A stretch of DNA of 22,259 nt, from NCBI GenBank assembly GCA_045643425.1, contig JAZUKW010000057.1, positions 1 through 22,259 on the forward strand, written 5' to 3'. Shown here piece by piece: positions 1 to 6,634 of this stretch (position 1 is the first letter of the stretch; every line of letters starts with the position of its first letter). The DNA comes from RGIG426 sp045643425 (lineage in GTDB: Bacteria > Bacillota > Clostridia > Oscillospirales > Acutalibacteraceae). The translations under genes and the position numbers were made by a program. The notes under the pieces were generated by a model that did no database searches, was not told where the DNA came from, and saw nothing but the letters and a program-made list of their open reading frames with translations.

Positions 1-44
1 GCCAAAACATCCTGACCATTAAAAAACAACTGTAATAATAACAA

Positions 45-72
45 AACCCCCGTCCGGCGAAGGACGGGGGTT
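45..72 (-). terminator. Intrinsic terminator after serS
   Basis: An 11-bp G+C-rich inverted repeat (AACCCCCGTCC, positions 45-55, with its complement at 62-72) has a six-base loop. On the minus strand it follows the serS stop by 12 bases and is followed by a T-rich stretch. T-runs also follow on the plus strand, so it could work both ways. The 44 bases to its left hold nothing I can assign. Confidence 0.85.
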
Positions 73-84
73 CTTTTTGCTTTT

Positions 85-1368
85 TTATTTTTCGAGTTTA
101 ATCACGTCGGTGCCGACCCACGGGCGAAGCACTTCCGGAACGGTGATGCTGCCGTCGGCGTTCTGGTATTGCTCGACAAGCGCCGGGAACACGCGGCTGG
201 TTGCAAGACCCGAAGCGTTCAGCGTGTGGGCGAAGTGGAGCTTGCCGTCCTCGCCGCGATATTTGATGTTGCCGCGGCGGGCCTGGTAGTCGCGCGCGTT
301 CGACGCGGAGCTGACCTCTTTATAGATGCCCATGCTCGGGATCCAGATCTCAATGTCGCAGGTGCGCGCCATCGAGTAAGAGCAGTCACCGGCGGCGAGC
401 TTCGACAGCTGATAGTGCAGCCCCAGCTTTTGCACGAGGCGCTCGGCTTTGCCGACCAGCTCCTCGAACGCGGCGTCCGAGCCCTCGGCGGTGGTGTATT
501 GCACCATTTCCACCTTGTTGAATTGGTGGCCGCGGATCATTCCGCGCTCCTCCGAGCGGTAGCTGCCCGCCTCGCGGCGATAGCAGGGCGTGTACGCGAT
601 ATATTTCTTCGGCAGCTCGTCGAGCGTCAGCACCTCGTCGCGGTGCAGGTTGACGAGCGCGGTCTCCGCCGTCGGAAGCAGGAACTTCCTGTCGCCGGTG
701 GCGTTTTCGATCCAATAGACCTCGTCGGCAAATTTCGGGAACTGACCGGCGGTGTAGCCGCAGGTGTAGTTGAGCATGTGCGGCGGAAGCAGCATCTCGT
801 AGCCGTCGTTCAGGTGCTCGGAAATGAAGAAGTTGAGCAGCGCCCATTCGAGGCGCGCACCCATGCCGCGATAGATCCACGCACCGTTGCCGCCCAGCTT
901 CGCGCCGCGCTCATAGTCGATAAACCCGTGCGCTTCGCACAAATCGACGTGATTTTTCGGCTCGAAATCAAACTGCGGCTTTTCGCCCCACACATGAACG
1001 ACGGCGTTGTTCTCTTTGCCGCCGGCGACCACGTCGGGGTCGGGCATATTCGGCAGAGCCAGCAGCAGCTCTTTTTGCTTTTCCTCCAGCTCGGCGAGCT
1101 TCGCGTCCTCTTCTTTGATCTCGGCAGACAGCGCTTTCATCTCCGCCATCACCGCGGCCACGTCGCCGCCCTCTTTTTTGATTTGCGGGATCTTGCGGGA
1201 CACCGCGTTCTGCTCGGCTTTTTTCGCCTCGATCGCGGCGGTCATCTGGCGACGCGTCGCGTCAATCTCCAAAATCTCGTCGATTTCGCGGTCCATGTCC
1301 TTGCAGCGTTTTTTTACGTTGGCTTTCACCGTATCCGGCTCGGCGCGCAAAAATTTGAGATCGATCAT
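85..1368 (-). CDS. serS: Seryl-tRNA synthetase
   Basis: This class II synthetase charges tRNA-Ser (and tRNA-Sec) with serine in the cytoplasm. The 427-residue length is normal for the family. The N-terminal ~110 residues form the charged coiled-coil arm that grips the tRNA long arm (MIDLKFLRAEPD start, then Lys/Glu-rich heptads). The catalytic core shows PTAETALVNLHRDE, motif 2 (YRREAGSYRSEERG) and motif 3 (LNASGLATSRVFPALVEQYQ). The gene lies 50 bases downstream of parB on the same strand, a pairing seen near the origin in several Firmicutes. The start follows family N-termini, but the ribosome site is weak (GGAAAGAAG), and a three-codon ATG-TTT-TAG abuts the start codon in frame. No convincing promoter was found in the gap, so read-through from parAB is likely. 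Confidence 0.97.
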   Translation of the reverse strand: MIDLKFLRAEPDTVKANVKKRCKDMDREIDEILEIDATRRQMTAAIEAKKAEQNAVSRKIPQIKKEGGDVAAVMAEMKALSAEIKEEDAKLAELEEKQKELLLALPNMPDPDVVAGGKENNAVVHVWGEKPQFDFEPKNHVDLCEAHGFIDYERGAKLGGNGAWIYRGMGARLEWALLNFFISEHLNDGYEMLLPPHMLNYTCGYTAGQFPKFADEVYWIENATGDRKFLLPTAETALVNLHRDEVLTLDELPKKYIAYTPCYRREAGSYRSEERGMIRGHQFNKVEMVQYTTAEGSDAAFEELVGKAERLVQKLGLHYQLSKLAAGDCSYSMARTCDIEIWIPSMGIYKEVSSASNARDYQARRGNIKYRGEDGKLHFAHTLNASGLATSRVFPALVEQYQNADGSITVPEVLRPWVGTDVIKLEK

Positions 1369-1418
1369 CTAAAACATCTTCTTTCCGTTTTTTATACAAA
1401 CTGTATTTTTTGCCTATT

Positions 1419-2279
1419 TTATTCCGCATCCGCAGGGGTGAATCGGTTACACAGCGCTTTTAAATCGTCGTCATCGTAATATTCGAGAACGAGCGATCCG
1501 CCTTTTTTGCCCTCCTGCACCTTGACCTTGCGGCCGAGCTGCTCAGACAGCGCCAGCTCCACCTCCGCATAAAACGGAGCGCGGACGCCCTCTTGCTTCG
1601 GCGGATTTTTCGGCTCCTTTTTCGCCTGACGCGCCATTTTTTCCACCGCGCGTACCGACAGCTGGTCGGCGACCGCTTTTTCGGCGGCGGCGATTTGGGA
1701 AGCGCGCGTGTCAAATGCCAAGATCGCGCGGGCGTGGCCGGCGGAAAGCTTGCCGTCGGACACCATGTCGGCGACCGTGTCCGGCAAATTCAGCAGACGC
1801 AGCGCGTTCGTCACCGCGGGGCGTGATTTGCCCACCGCGGCGGCGGTCTCCTCCTGCGTGAGCTTGTAGGTCTCCATCAGCGAGCGGAAGCCCTGCGCTT
1901 CCTCCATCGGGTTTAAGTCCTCGCGCTGAAGGTTTTCAATAAGAGCGAGCGCGGCGGCCTCCTGTTCGGTCATCTCGCGGACGACCACCGGCACTTCGGT
2001 CAGCCCCGCCAGCTTGGCGGCGCGCCAGCGACGCTCGCCGGCAACCAGCTGATACGTGCCGTCCGCCATGGGACGGACGAGCAGCGGCTGCAAGATACCG
2101 TGTTTTTCGATCGAATCGGCCAGCTCGCGCAGCGCCTCCTCGTTAAAAACGTGGCGCGGCTGATCCTTGTTCGGGATCACCTCGGTCAGCTTCAGCGAAA
2201 CCGGTGCCAACTCCTCCACCTGGTTTTCCACCAGCAAAGCGGTCAGCCCCTTACCGAGCCCTCCTTTTTTCGTTGCCAT
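1419..2279 (-). CDS. parB: Chromosome-partitioning protein ParB (Spo0J)
   Basis: ParB is a CTP-dependent clamp that loads at parS sites near the origin, spreads on DNA and works with ParA and SMC in chromosome segregation. The 286-residue protein has all the landmarks: an N-terminal KGGLGKGLTALL motif that contacts ParA, the CTP-binding boxes GERRWRAAKLAG and LIENLQREDLNP, a helix-turn-helix centred on LTQEETAAAVGKSRPAVTNA, and a C-terminal dimerisation part ending at FTPADAE. The ATG is preceded by AAAGGAGGGAGAGC, an ideal ribosome site, and lies 12 bases after the parA stop, so the two are surely one transcript. No consensus parS 16-mer was found in this window. The family is also found on plasmids, but the chromosomal neighbours make this the chromosomal copy. 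Confidence 0.96.
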   Translation of the reverse strand: MATKKGGLGKGLTALLVENQVEELAPVSLKLTEVIPNKDQPRHVFNEEALRELADSIEKHGILQPLLVRPMADGTYQLVAGERRWRAAKLAGLTEVPVVVREMTEQEAAALALIENLQREDLNPMEEAQGFRSLMETYKLTQEETAAAVGKSRPAVTNALRLLNLPDTVADMVSDGKLSAGHARAILAFDTRASQIAAAEKAVADQLSVRAVEKMARQAKKEPKNPPKQEGVRAPFYAEVELALSEQLGRKVKVQEGKKGGSLVLEYYDDDDLKALCNRFTPADAE

Positions 2280-2291
2280 GCTCTCCCTCCT

Positions 2292-3056
2292 TTAGCGGCG
2301 TTTCGACAACAGCTCTTCCGCCAGCTTTTGATACGCTACGTTGCCGCGGGAGCTGCGATCGTAATAGTTGATCGGTCGCCCGAAGCCCGGCGCCTCGGAA
2401 AGCCGAACCGCACGGGGAATGGGTGTCGCGAACACTTTTTTCGGAAAATACTGCTTGACCTCGGCGGCGACCTGCTGCGTGAGGTTCAGCCGCCCGTCGA
2501 ACATCGTCAGCACCACGCCCTCGATGTCCAGCGTCGGGTTATACAGGCGCTTCACCTGCCGCAGCGTGTTGAGCAGCTGGGACAAGCCTTCGAGCGCGTA
2601 GTATTCACATTGAATGGGAATGAGCACCGTGTCGGTCGCCACCAGCGCGTTGAGCGCGAGCAGTCCGAGCGACGGCGGACAGTCCATAAAAATATAATCG
2701 TATTGGTCGCGCACGGCGGCGAGCGCGGCTTTTAAGCGGCTCTCGCGCCGGGGCGTAGCCACCAGCTCGATCTCCACTCCGGAAAGGCCGATGTCCGCCG
2801 GCATCAAAAACAAATTCGTAAACGGAAGCGACACGATCGCGTCCGCCGCGGAACAGTTGCCGAGCAGCACGTCGTAGGACGAGCGGGCGATCTGCTGTTT
2901 GTTGACGCCGACGCCGCCGGTGGTGTTGCCCTGCGGGTCCACGTCCACCAGCAAAACGCGCTTGCCCATGGCCGCCACGTGGGACGCCAGGTTGATCGCC
3001 GTAGTGGTTTTACCCACACCGCCTTTTTGGTTGTAAACGGCAAGTATTCTGCCCAC
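2292..3056 (-). CDS. parA: Chromosome-partitioning ATPase ParA (Soj)
   Basis: This is a Walker-type ATPase that binds the nucleoid as an ATP dimer and is stimulated by ParB; in Bacillus it also acts on DnaA. The deviant Walker A motif KGGVGKTT lies at residues 11-18, with the signature lysine (K11) that defines the ParA/MinD group. The Walker B region is DYIFMDCPPSLG. A longer reading frame begins at a GTG at 3065, but that codon touches the AAAGAGG ribosome site. The GTG at 3056 has proper spacing (about 8 bases) and gives the N-terminus MGRILAVYNQKGGVGK, matching Soj proteins, for 254 residues. The gene is divergent from the lipid kinase gene and is followed 12 bases later by parB. Confidence 0.95.
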   Translation of the reverse strand: MGRILAVYNQKGGVGKTTTAINLASHVAAMGKRVLLVDVDPQGNTTGGVGVNKQQIARSSYDVLLGNCSAADAIVSLPFTNLFLMPADIGLSGVEIELVATPRRESRLKAALAAVRDQYDYIFMDCPPSLGLLALNALVATDTVLIPIQCEYYALEGLSQLLNTLRQVKRLYNPTLDIEGVVLTMFDGRLNLTQQVAAEVKQYFPKKVFATPIPRAVRLSEAPGFGRPINYYDRSSRGNVAYQKLAEELLSKRR

Positions 3057-3095
3057 GGGACGCACCTCTTTTCTCTTTTTAGGTCATATATGGGT

Positions 3096-3108
3096 AGTAT
3101 ACCATACT
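3096..3108 (-). promoter_or_regulatory. parAB extended -10 promoter with inverted repeat
   Basis: On the minus strand the sequence TGGTATACT is an extended -10 element 40 bases upstream of the parA start. The expected -35 position (TTTTCT) is weak. The -10 is part of a short palindrome, AGTAT-ACC-ATACT (3096-3108), which could be a site for autoregulation; that role is inference. Confidence 0.5.
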
Positions 3109-3157
3109 TTTCGACGGAAGAAAAGAGTTTTTTGCAAAAAGTTGCGCGCTTCTCCCC

Positions 3158-3186
3158 TTGTTTTTTGAAAAAATCGGTGCTATACT
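3158..3186 (+). promoter_or_regulatory. Promoter of the lipid kinase gene
   Basis: TTGTTT and TATACT are separated by 17 bases, a sigma-A-like arrangement ending 37 bases upstream of the lipid kinase start. It faces away from the parA promoter in a 167-bp divergent intergenic region. Confidence 0.6.
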
Positions 3187-3223
3187 CAAAGAAGTTGAAA
3201 AAGAATTTAAAGGAGGTGGCAAA

Positions 3224-4198
3224 ATGCGGCGGTTTTTGGTCGTCCTAAACCCCAAGGCGGGTCTTAAAAAAGGCGTGCACCAGCTGAAAAAAATCCAAAA
3301 AATTTTAGAAAAAGCGGGCGAGGTCACGCTCCACGAAACCACCGGCCGCGGCGACGCCACCACCTTTGTGCGCGACCATGCGGCGGAGTACGATACCGTC
3401 GTTTCCATCGGCGGCGACGGCACGCTCAACGAGGTCATCGCCGGCATCCGCGGCTCCGGCGCCGACGTGAAGCTGGCGCACATTCCCGCCGGCAGCACCA
3501 ACGATTTTGCCGCCAGCCTCTATTTGCCGATCATTCCGAAAAAAGCCGCCAAAAACGCGGTCAAGGGCGTGGTGAAATCGCTCGACGTCGGCAGCTTTAA
3601 CGGCCGCGACTTCGTGTATATCGCTTCCTGCGGTGCATTTTCCAAAGCCTCCTACTCCGCGCCGCAAGACGTCAAAAACGTCATCGGGCACCTCGCCTAT
3701 CTCATCGAGGGTATCAAAGAGCTGTCCGACATCCACCCCGTCCACCTGCGCGTCGAGACGGACGGCGCCACCTACGAAGACGACTATATTTTCGCCGCGT
3801 TTTGTAACTCCACCTCCTGCGGCGGCGTGTTGAAGCTCGCCCGCTCGCGGGTGGATATGAACGACGGGCTGCACGAAATGCTGCTCGTGCGTATGCCGAA
3901 AACGATCACCGAGCTCGGCAAATTCGCCGAGCTTGCCAAAATCGCCGACCTCGGACGTGCCGCGTTTTCGCTTGCGATCCAGCAATACACCGATCCGCTC
4001 GTCACCCTCTGTTCCGCGGCGGAATTTCGCATCACCGCCCCCGCCGACAACGCCTGGACGCTCGACGGCGAGTATCAGGAGGGCGCGGAGGATATTCTTA
4101 TCAAAAACGAGCGCGACGCGATCCAAATCCTCTTGCCGAAAAAAGAAAAAAAGCCGAAACAGCCTTTCTTCAAGCGCTTGTTCGGCAAGAAAGAGTAA
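3224..4198 (+). CDS. Diacylglycerol/lipid kinase (DagK/YegS family)
   Basis: The protein probably phosphorylates diacylglycerol or a related lipid at the inner face of the membrane, recycling it into phospholipid synthesis. Its 324 residues show the family hallmarks: an N-terminal LVVLNPKAG, the nucleotide-binding loop GGDGTLNEVIAG near residue 63, and IPAGSTNDFA. The C-terminal half carries the beta-sandwich part, with SCGGVLKLARSRVDMNDG and TLDGEYQEG. The last 25 residues are very lysine-rich and could help membrane attachment. The frame opens further upstream, but the ATG at 3224 has the ideal site AAAGGAGGTGGCAAA and starts directly with the MRRFLVVLNPKAG typical of the family. It stands alone between its own promoter and a strong terminator. 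The exact lipid substrate cannot be told from sequence. Confidence 0.9.
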   Translation: MRRFLVVLNPKAGLKKGVHQLKKIQKILEKAGEVTLHETTGRGDATTFVRDHAAEYDTVVSIGGDGTLNEVIAGIRGSGADVKLAHIPAGSTNDFAASLYLPIIPKKAAKNAVKGVVKSLDVGSFNGRDFVYIASCGAFSKASYSAPQDVKNVIGHLAYLIEGIKELSDIHPVHLRVETDGATYEDDYIFAAFCNSTSCGGVLKLARSRVDMNDGLHEMLLVRMPKTITELGKFAELAKIADLGRAAFSLAIQQYTDPLVTLCSAAEFRITAPADNAWTLDGEYQEGAEDILIKNERDAIQILLPKKEKKPKQPFFKRLFGKKE

Positions 4199-4212
4199 TT
4201 TTTTTACACAAA

Positions 4213-4241
4213 AACAACCCCGACCAACGGTCGGGGTTGTT
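4213..4241. terminator. Bidirectional terminator between convergent genes
   Basis: A perfect 13-bp stem (AACAACCCCGACC, loop AAC, complement) has T-rich sequence on both sides. It lies between the lipid kinase stop and the end of the minus-strand lipoprotein operon and can serve both. Confidence 0.9.
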
Positions 4242-4245
4242 CCTT

Positions 4246-4509
4246 TTATCGGCGAACCGATACGTCATAAAGCTCGCCACAGCTTTCGCAGTCCACAGGG
4301 CTGCTGGCGCTCTCCCCTTTGCTGATTTGGAACTTGGCGGCGTGGTTCAAGTGCCCGCATTCCGGACATTTCGGATAAAACGCAACATACGCATCCGTTA
4401 CCGTTATAATCTTACAGTTGCTGTGAGCCGGCTCTCCGATGTCGTTACACCCGCAAAATGTCGTCGCCACCATACACAACAAAAGCGCTATTGCTAACCA
4501 TTTTTTCAT
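4246..4509 (-). CDS. Small lipoprotein with zinc-ribbon motif
   Basis: I do not recognise this 87-residue protein. The first 18 residues are a signal sequence (MKKWLAIALLLCMVATTF) followed by GC at the expected lipobox position, so residue 20 should be lipidated and the rest displayed outside the membrane. The mature part has two CxxC knuckles, CPECGH and CESCGE about 24 residues apart, the pattern of a rubredoxin-like zinc ribbon. That is unusual on the outside of a cell; a redox role for the cysteines is the alternative. The ribosome site AAGGAGGACTGAGAA overlaps the stop of the preceding gene, which implies translational coupling. It is the last gene of the five-gene minus operon. Confidence 0.75.
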   Translation of the reverse strand: MKKWLAIALLLCMVATTFCGCNDIGEPAHSNCKIITVTDAYVAFYPKCPECGHLNHAAKFQISKGESASSPVDCESCGELYDVSVRR

Positions 4510-4512
4510 TTC

Positions 4513-4707
4513 TCAGTCCTCCTTGTTGTTCGGGTCATTGTTCTCGGCGGGCGAAATTGCATTTATCAACCCCACAAGAACTGCCCCGGTGCCGCCAATC
4601 GCACAAGCCAAGCCGATCGGCACATCGACTCCCCAAAGACTCAAAACAATCATTCCTATGCTGATAAGTACCATTATCGAGGCACCCAGTCTCAAAAGAT
4701 CACTCAA
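4513..4707 (-). CDS. Tiny two-helix membrane protein
   Basis: This 64-residue hypothetical protein is mostly two hydrophobic helices (about residues 8-26 and 31-49) joined by a tight GVDVP turn, with a polar acidic tail ending NNKED. The start is a TTG placed just after a strong GGAGGAGGACAT ribosome site; no ATG or GTG in frame fits better. The stop codon lies inside the ribosome site of the next lipoprotein gene. The family is unknown. Small two-helix proteins of this kind often act as membrane partners or toxins, but nothing here decides. Its context is the small-lipoprotein operon facing the kinase operon. Confidence 0.6.
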   Translation of the reverse strand: MSDLLRLGASIMVLISIGMIVLSLWGVDVPIGLACAIGGTGAVLVGLINAISPAENNDPNNKED

Positions 4708-4763
4708 AATGTCCTCCTCCTGTTTTCTTTAACATCAATCGGATTTCCCCGTTTTTTGTCCTC

Positions 4764-5285
4764 TTATGTCATAATCTGTATGGCGCAAATTCTCAGCGTC
4801 TCCGAAAGCTGAATGTCATAGGTTTCCAGATTCTGGTTCTCATCAAACACCATCAACACAATCATCGCCTTCTCTTCGTGCTGCGTCATATACGGAATGT
4901 CGGGGTTTTGCATCACCTCGCCGGAAACAATGGCATAGTAAACATTGTTTTTGTCAATAGAGGCGTCAATATCCCCTTCTTCACAAATTCCGTGTTCAAT
5001 CATTTCGTCACCGTTGTAATAGATAACCGACGCGCCCGAAACCGCTTTGCGAAGCAGCTCCCCGACCGAAATAGAAAACGGGTCCATCCGATAGATACAG
5101 TTCTTCATCGCACTTTCCAGCACATAGTCGGAAATGCGCGCCGGTGCCGGCTCCTCGTAGGTGTCGTACCCGCCGTCCTCATACCCGCTGTCGTAATCGC
5201 TTTCGTAATCCTCGCTTGTGTCGCCGCACCCCGCAAGCGCAAATGTCAAAATCGCCGCCAGTAACAAAACTAACACTTTTTTCAT
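4764..5285 (-). CDS. Hypothetical acidic lipoprotein
   Basis: This is a 173-residue protein of no recognised family. It has a classic lipoprotein signal, MKKVLVLLLAAILTFALAGC, with lipidation expected at C20. A 29-residue spacer after it is almost entirely Asp, Glu, Tyr, Gly and Ser (for example YESDYDSGYEDGGYDTYEE), a flexible acidic tether. It is followed by a folded domain containing the segment NNVYYAIVSGEVM and ending LRICAIQIMT. A GTG in frame six bases upstream sits inside the ribosome region, so I place the start at the ATG at 5285, preceded by GAGGAGGGTGTTT. The same 5' context precedes the first gene of this operon, suggesting gene-unit duplication of leaders or shared regulation. 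Confidence 0.75.
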   Translation of the reverse strand: MKKVLVLLLAAILTFALAGCGDTSEDYESDYDSGYEDGGYDTYEEPAPARISDYVLESAMKNCIYRMDPFSISVGELLRKAVSGASVIYYNGDEMIEHGICEEGDIDASIDKNNVYYAIVSGEVMQNPDIPYMTQHEEKAMIVLMVFDENQNLETYDIQLSETLRICAIQIMT

Positions 5286-5311
5286 AAACACCCTCCTCGT
5301 TGTTAACCTTT

Positions 5312-5488
5312 TTACTCAAACCGTCCATAACGGTTATGGATATCGTCAACCCATTTGGAACTTTCTTTTTTTGCATCATCTTCAAGCTGGTTAAACACAT
5401 TATCCATCGTATAGTTTTTTTCTTTTCCACAACCGCTTGTGGAGAGCACCATACATGCCACCAGCAACAGCACAACCATCTTTTTCAT
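5312..5488 (-). CDS. Very small lipoprotein
   Basis: This 58-residue hypothetical protein starts MKKMVVLLLVACMVLSTSGC, a clear signal sequence with lipobox STSGC; the lipidated cysteine is C20. Only 38 residues remain after it, highly charged and predicted helical, ending DDIHNRYGRFE. An upstream in-frame codon at 5506 would add six residues but lacks a ribosome site, whereas AAGGAG lies at the right distance from the ATG at 5488. The ribosome site follows directly after the stop codon of the preceding gene, implying coupling. No function can be assigned. Confidence 0.7.
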   Translation of the reverse strand: MKKMVVLLLVACMVLSTSGCGKEKNYTMDNVFNQLEDDAKKESSKWVDDIHNRYGRFE

Positions 5489-5505
5489 AACAGCTCTCCT
5501 TGACA

Positions 5506-6069
5506 TTAAAGTGTTGAAAAAACACTTCGATATTCCTGTATATTCAGCGAATGTTTACCAACATCTGAAATTTCAAAAACATACCAGTAGTTTATGTTGC
5601 CATACTCATGGGCATTAAAAAGAACTACATCTTTTGTCTCTTTCATACCGTTGTTATATACCAGCTCTACTTGTACGACGGCAACACGAAGAACGGAAAG
5701 CCCGTAGGTGTTCCACAATGCATCGCTTAAACGTTTTGATTCGCCGGACTTGGCGGGTGAATCACTATCCACTTTCAGTACTTTATAAGATTTGATATCC
5801 GGCTTGCGCGCTTTCACGGCATCAGAAAGACGAAGCATGAACCCACTCGGAGGATTCCCGTTATATTTCTCGGCATATTTTTCATACTCCGCTTCTGCTA
5901 CTTGCAACGGATATCTGTAACCCCAATCCCCTCTCTCCAAATAGAGTTTTACGGCGCCTTCTGGGTCCGTTTTCTTCGGTTTAGATGCGCCCACAATAGA
6001 GTAAATCAAAAGCACAAGACCTATGACCGCAACAACACTACCGATGACGATCCAAATTTTCTTTTTCAT
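5506..6069 (-). CDS. Membrane-anchored extracytoplasmic protein, first gene of the lipoprotein operon
   Basis: This is a 187-residue protein without a recognised family. A short basic N-terminus (MKKK) is followed by one hydrophobic helix (IWIVIGSVVAVIGLVLLIYS, residues 5-24), then a soluble domain of about 155 residues that should lie outside. That domain starts with GAVKLYLERGDWG, as in small NTF2/cystatin-like sensor or binding domains, and ends with strand-rich sequence (VVQVELVYNNG, NYWYVFEISD). The assignment to such a fold is a guess. The start at 6069 has AAGGAGGGTGTTT just upstream. It heads the minus operon, 140 bases from the divergent HTH gene. Confidence 0.75.
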   Translation of the reverse strand: MKKKIWIVIGSVVAVIGLVLLIYSIVGASKPKKTDPEGAVKLYLERGDWGYRYPLQVAEAEYEKYAEKYNGNPPSGFMLRLSDAVKARKPDIKSYKVLKVDSDSPAKSGESKRLSDALWNTYGLSVLRVAVVQVELVYNNGMKETKDVVLFNAHEYGNINYWYVFEISDVGKHSLNIQEYRSVFSTL

Positions 6070-6125
6070 AAACACCCTCCTTGTTGGATTTTCCAAAATT
6101 TTACCACACTTTTTCTACGGTTTCG

Positions 6126-6140
6126 TATGCTGTCAGCATA
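6126..6140. promoter_or_regulatory. Perfect palindrome, candidate operator
   Basis: TATGCTG-T-CAGCATA is a perfect 7-bp inverted repeat with one central base. It lies in the divergent intergenic region, 12 bases upstream of the -35 box of the HTH-kinase operon and 56 bases from the first lipoprotein-operon start codon. The position suits a regulator controlling both directions. The HTH protein encoded next door is the obvious candidate ligand, which is inference. Confidence 0.5.
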
Positions 6141-6152
6141 ATTTTTGTGCGG

Positions 6153-6181
6153 TTGACATCATTCGTTTTCGGTGGTATCAT
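6153..6181 (+). promoter_or_regulatory. Promoter of the HTH-kinase operon
   Basis: A consensus TTGACA (6153-6158) and a TATCAT (6176-6181) are 17 bases apart, with TGG before the -10 as an extended element. The start codon of the HTH gene follows 27 bases later. Confidence 0.8.
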
Positions 6182-6208
6182 AAAAATATAACCGTAAGGA
6201 GGGCGCGT

Positions 6209-6634
6209 ATGAAAAAGGACACCGCAAAACTGTTGGAAGAATTGCAGAGCTTTTCCGACTTTGCACAATTTTATGAAAAAAACCAAGCACAGTTTGCCGC
6301 CACATCGCTATCCAACGCCCTGCAAACATTCGTTTCCGAAAAAAATCTTGTTGTGGCGGATGTGGTCAAAAACAGCGAAATGAGTGAAGTGTACGCTTAC
6401 CAAATTTTATCCGGCATCAAATCGCATCCCGGCAGAGAAAAGGTGTTGTGTCTCGCGTTTGGCATGGGGCTTTCCGGTGAGGAAACGCAAACCCTGCTGA
6501 AAACGACAGGCTATGCACCGCTGTACGCTAAACGCCCGGCAGATGCCATTGTCCTTTATGGGCTGTATAAACACCTGAGCGTGGTCGAGATCAACAATCT
6601 TCTTTACGAATACGGACAGGAGACGTTGGGATGA
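6209..6634 (+). CDS. Cro/C1-type helix-turn-helix regulator
   Basis: This 141-residue protein probably binds DNA. The helix-turn-helix lies at about residues 48-72: VADVVKNSEMSEVYAYQILSG matches the pattern in which a short helix and a recognition helix with YxYQIxSG precede a basic patch (KSHPGREK). The following segment, LCLAFGMGLSGEETQTLLKTTGYAPLY, and the C-terminal EINNLLYEYG are typical of clostridial HTH proteins that I associate with neighbouring Ser/Thr kinases (from memory, not checked). The frame opens 62 codons upstream, but AAGGAGGGCGCGT precedes the ATG at 6209. The stop overlaps the next gene as ATGA. The segment after the HTH may receive phosphate from the kinase two genes down; that is inference. 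Confidence 0.8.
   Translation: MKKDTAKLLEELQSFSDFAQFYEKNQAQFAATSLSNALQTFVSEKNLVVADVVKNSEMSEVYAYQILSGIKSHPGREKVLCLAFGMGLSGEETQTLLKTTGYAPLYAKRPADAIVLYGLYKHLSVVEINNLLYEYGQETLG

Noticed and set aside
169..1479. Long plus-strand open frame of 436 codons opposite serS
   Set aside because: It is the antisense of a clear synthetase gene, has a low-complexity His/Arg/Leu/Val composition and no ribosome site. GC-rich codon use leaves such frames open.
2970..2990. CACGTG core as a possible parS site in parA
   Set aside because: The flanks do not match the parS 16-base consensus (TGTTTCACGTGAAACA type). Other CACGTG cores at about 10960 and 21590 fail likewise.
3305..4126. Minus-strand frame of 273 codons opposite the lipid kinase gene
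   Set aside because: Gly/Val/His-rich antisense translation with no start signal; the plus-strand gene has full family motifs.
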